A DNA stretch of 64,000 nt from Haloplanus litoreus (GTDB lineage: Archaea; Halobacteriota; Halobacteria; Halobacteriales; Haloferacaceae): assembly GCF_042677945.1 (NCBI RefSeq), contig NZ_JBHUDN010000009.1; one strand, written 5' to 3'. The notes below the pieces were generated by a model. It searched no databases. It was not told the DNA's origin and was given only the letters and a program-made list of their open reading frames with translations. The translations under genes and the position numbers were made by a program. Positions 62,236 through 64,000 of this stretch are shown here, piece after piece (within the stretch, counting starts at the first letter, position 1; every line of letters starts with the position of its first letter).

Positions 62236-62922
62236 CTATTCCTCAGGAGTCTCTGGTGACTCTGCAGGCGCTTCGTCGGCCACCTTCCGGAGTGCTGGTT
62301 CTGTCTGTCGTCCCTGCTCGGTCTCCCTGCTGATTTCGAGTGGTTCCACGGAATACTCCGGTGATACCCGATAATACTCGAGCAGCGTTACTGGCGTATG
62401 CGCCTCGATACAGTCGTGGTCGTCGATGTTCGACCATGTGATGAGTGGTCCAAACGATTCGAAGAGCTCCATTGGCGTGGTGTCGGTGAGCTTGACGACA
62501 CCACTTTCACTGGCTGTATATCGGCGGTTGTGATGCTCCTCGTAGCGGTCGCGATCGATGATCCAGATTGTGCCGTCGGGACGGGCTTCTCGGACAACCG
62601 TCTCGAACTTTTCCAGTTTCCGCTCGCCGAGATAGTGGAGAATCCAATCGTAAATCTCACGCGCAACAGCGTCCTGCAGGAAATTACGGCCAGTCGCATC
62701 GATCTGCTCGAGTTCCTCGCGATTCACCTCCACGAATTTCTGCGCGGCTCTTTTGTCATCCCCTTCGAGGTACACGACGGCATTGAACGCAGCGCCATCT
62801 TCCCGAGTGTTGCGTCCTGAAATCCGTATCTGCCGGACATGGGTTCGTTCCTCGTAATTGAAATCTCCAAGCCCAAACTCCGTCTGTGGGCCTTCCTGGA
62901 TCTTCTCGAATGCTTTTGTCAT
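62236..62922 (-). CDS. Unrecognised protein at the right edge of the provirus
   Basis: 228 residues from ATG 62922. Soluble and acidic, with YEERTHVRQIRISGRNTREDGAAFNAVVYLEGDDKRAAQKFVEV and DAVAREIYDWILHYLGERKLEKFETVVREARPDGTIWIIDRDRYEE. No recombinase Arg-His-Arg-Tyr set is present, so it is not the missing integrase. It is more AT-rich than its neighbours and is the only minus-strand gene between the tRNA and the S-layer gene. It may be a viral cargo gene or a host gene. Confidence 0.7.
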   Translation of the reverse strand: MTKAFEKIQEGPQTEFGLGDFNYEERTHVRQIRISGRNTREDGAAFNAVVYLEGDDKRAAQKFVEVNREELEQIDATGRNFLQDAVAREIYDWILHYLGERKLEKFETVVREARPDGTIWIIDRDRYEEHHNRRYTASESGVVKLTDTTPMELFESFGPLITWSNIDDHDCIEAHTPVTLLEYYRVSPEYSVEPLEISRETEQGRQTEPALRKVADEAPAESPETPEE

Positions 62923-63187
62923 TGGTATGTTGACTGTGAGCGGTCGCGCACAAATAACACGCTCAACCGAGCTGACACGCCAAAAATATAGACGAACAAA
63001 CATTAGTGAGCTCACACTTTCTTAGTATATTTTAGATTACAATAATATCGAAGTACCACAAAACACTTAATTCAGGTTCGATATTTTCCTGACACCCCTA
63101 CCAGTGGCTGGATCGTCCCAGACCACAAACCCGACATGAAAGAGGAACGACCTCGGAAATGTCACTGCAGACACAACAACGCAAAAA
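62923..63187 (+). promoter_or_regulatory. AT-rich promoter region of the S-layer gene
   Basis: 265 bases, much richer in A and T than the rest of the window. Candidate TATA elements are TATTTTAGAT near 63027 and GATATTTTCC near 63081. The long leader before ATG 63188 agrees with the multi-promoter regions known for haloarchaeal S-layer genes. No open frame is supported. Confidence 0.5.
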
Positions 63188-64000
63188 ATGACAGACTATA
63201 ACGAGAAAGTCCGCGCAGTTATCCTTGCGGCGCTTATGGTATTCAGCGTCTTCGCTGGTACCGTGGCGCTGTCGGGATCGGCTGCTGCGGTTGACTCAAT
63301 CGACACAAACAACGCGTCTGTGTCCCCGAGTACAGTCCCACAGCAGAACGTGACTCAGACAGTCACAGTCACGTTTGATAATGTGGACGCCTCTAGTGGT
63401 AGTGGCGGCGAAGAAATCAACATCACCAACGACAACGCAGTATTCAAATCGATCCAGACTGATTCGATCAGCATCGAGAACGATACTGAAACGTTCTCCA
63501 ATAGTGACAGCGAGGTCACTGAAAACCTGCAGGTCATTGGTGACCACAACATCGGTGTGACGGTCGACACGCAGCAGGTGGCAGATGGAACCGACAATAT
63601 CACCGTTACATTCGATGCTGTTGTCAACTACAACGGTGTCTCTTCGGACACTGTCACTGCCTCGATCGACGAAAACGACGACAGTGTTGACTCCACTGTC
63701 ACTGACATCGAGAGCAATGCCGATCAATCCACGGACATCGAGTCCATCTCGGTTTCCGACATCACCCGTAGTTCCGACTTCAGCACCGCGGACGGTGAAG
63801 GTACCATCTACGACGGCGCGACCGTCTTCCAGGGCGAGTCCGGTCTCTCCCTGGGCGGCGACCTCGCGGGCGAGACGCTCGTGAAGACGGCCGGTGACGC
63901 CGAGGGCGTTCCCCTCGAACTCCCCGACATCCCGCAGAGTCAGGAAACCGGTCGCTACACGACCGACGGCTCTTCCGGTTCGCCCGGTGTGACGGTCACG
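63188..64000 (+). CDS. csg: S-layer glycoprotein (3' truncated by window edge)
   Basis: 271 residues visible from ATG 63188; the frame stays open to the window end. The N-terminus MTDYNEKVRAVILAALMVFS continuing to the AAA cleavage site is the typical leader of haloarchaeal S-layer glycoproteins. The mature part starts with several NxS/T sequons (NAS, NVT, NIT, NDT, NIT) and includes the characteristic segment GATVFQGESGLSLGGDLAGE and a PLELPDIPQSQETGRY segment. It forms the outer cell wall lattice, anchored by a C-terminal helix that lies outside the window. Confidence 0.92.
   Translation, partial: MTDYNEKVRAVILAALMVFSVFAGTVALSGSAAAVDSIDTNNASVSPSTVPQQNVTQTVTVTFDNVDASSGSGGEEINITNDNAVFKSIQTDSISIENDTETFSNSDSEVTENLQVIGDHNIGVTVDTQQVADGTDNITVTFDAVVNYNGVSSDTVTASIDENDDSVDSTVTDIESNADQSTDIESISVSDITRSSDFSTADGEGTIYDGATVFQGESGLSLGGDLAGETLVKTAGDAEGVPLELPDIPQSQETGRYTTDGSSGSPGVTVT

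Noticed and set aside
62236..62922. Minus-strand gene at the right edge considered as integrase
   Set aside because: No tyrosine-recombinase Arg-His-x-x-Arg and Tyr motif, and too short; kept as unknown.

Overview
The window is chromosomal DNA of a halophilic archaeon (class Halobacteria). The signs are very high GC, strongly acidic proteins, many start codons placed 25-32 bases after a TATA box (leaderless mRNAs), and gene families restricted to haloarchaea: an HFX_2341-type regulator, a DUF7504-like protein, a DUF7521-like membrane protein, a ThiR-like HTH-ThiN regulator and an S-layer glycoprotein with its typical leader. I cannot name the genus. Five N's at 12061-12065 mark an assembly gap inside a gene.

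Region 1 (1-34.3 kb) is host core genome. It starts inside katG. Next come small membrane proteins, an alpha/beta hydrolase, a kinase-like phosphotransferase overlapping a divergent enolase paralogue, a CARF-like regulator, a 7TM histidine kinase divergent from cspA, and a secreted surface protein. These are followed by the gapped DUF7504-like gene, an M48 (HtpX-type) protease, and the chromosome-organisation operon (coiled-coil protein, smc, scpA) with a 46-bp tandem repeat at the scpA stop codon. After that come an AEC transporter, a phosphoribosyltransferase, a PhzF-like protein, ppsA, a VTT-type membrane protein and a glutathionyl-hydroquinone-reductase-like protein. Next are thi4, a probable thiamine regulator (ThiR-like) coupled to dcd, citZ, a gamma-glutamylcyclotransferase-like protein, and ilvA followed by ridA and a small membrane protein.

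Region 2 (34.3-62.1 kb) is a head-tailed (Caudoviricetes) provirus that begins right after tRNA-Ser(GGA). Every gene I recognise in it is on the + strand. The order is zinc-binding early proteins, a 985-residue helicase-like replication protein, wHTH and zinc proteins, a tRNA-like element, a possible holin, small and large terminase, and a portal with a C-terminal KTSC-like domain. Then follow an XkdF-like protease/scaffold, the major capsid protein, connector and head-tail proteins, the tail tube, tail-assembly chaperones, a short tape measure with 12-residue repeats, distal tail proteins, a 1307-residue fibre, a beta-helix tailspike-like protein and a LamG/Ig repeat fibre. The tail chaperone gene carries a GGGAAAC heptamer, correctly phased, that would join it to the -1 frame. 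This is a lambda G/GT-type programmed frameshift in an archaeal virus. No integrase and no second attachment site were found in the window.

Region 3 (62.2-64 kb) is more AT-rich. It holds one unrecognised minus-strand gene and the start of an S-layer glycoprotein gene that runs off the window.
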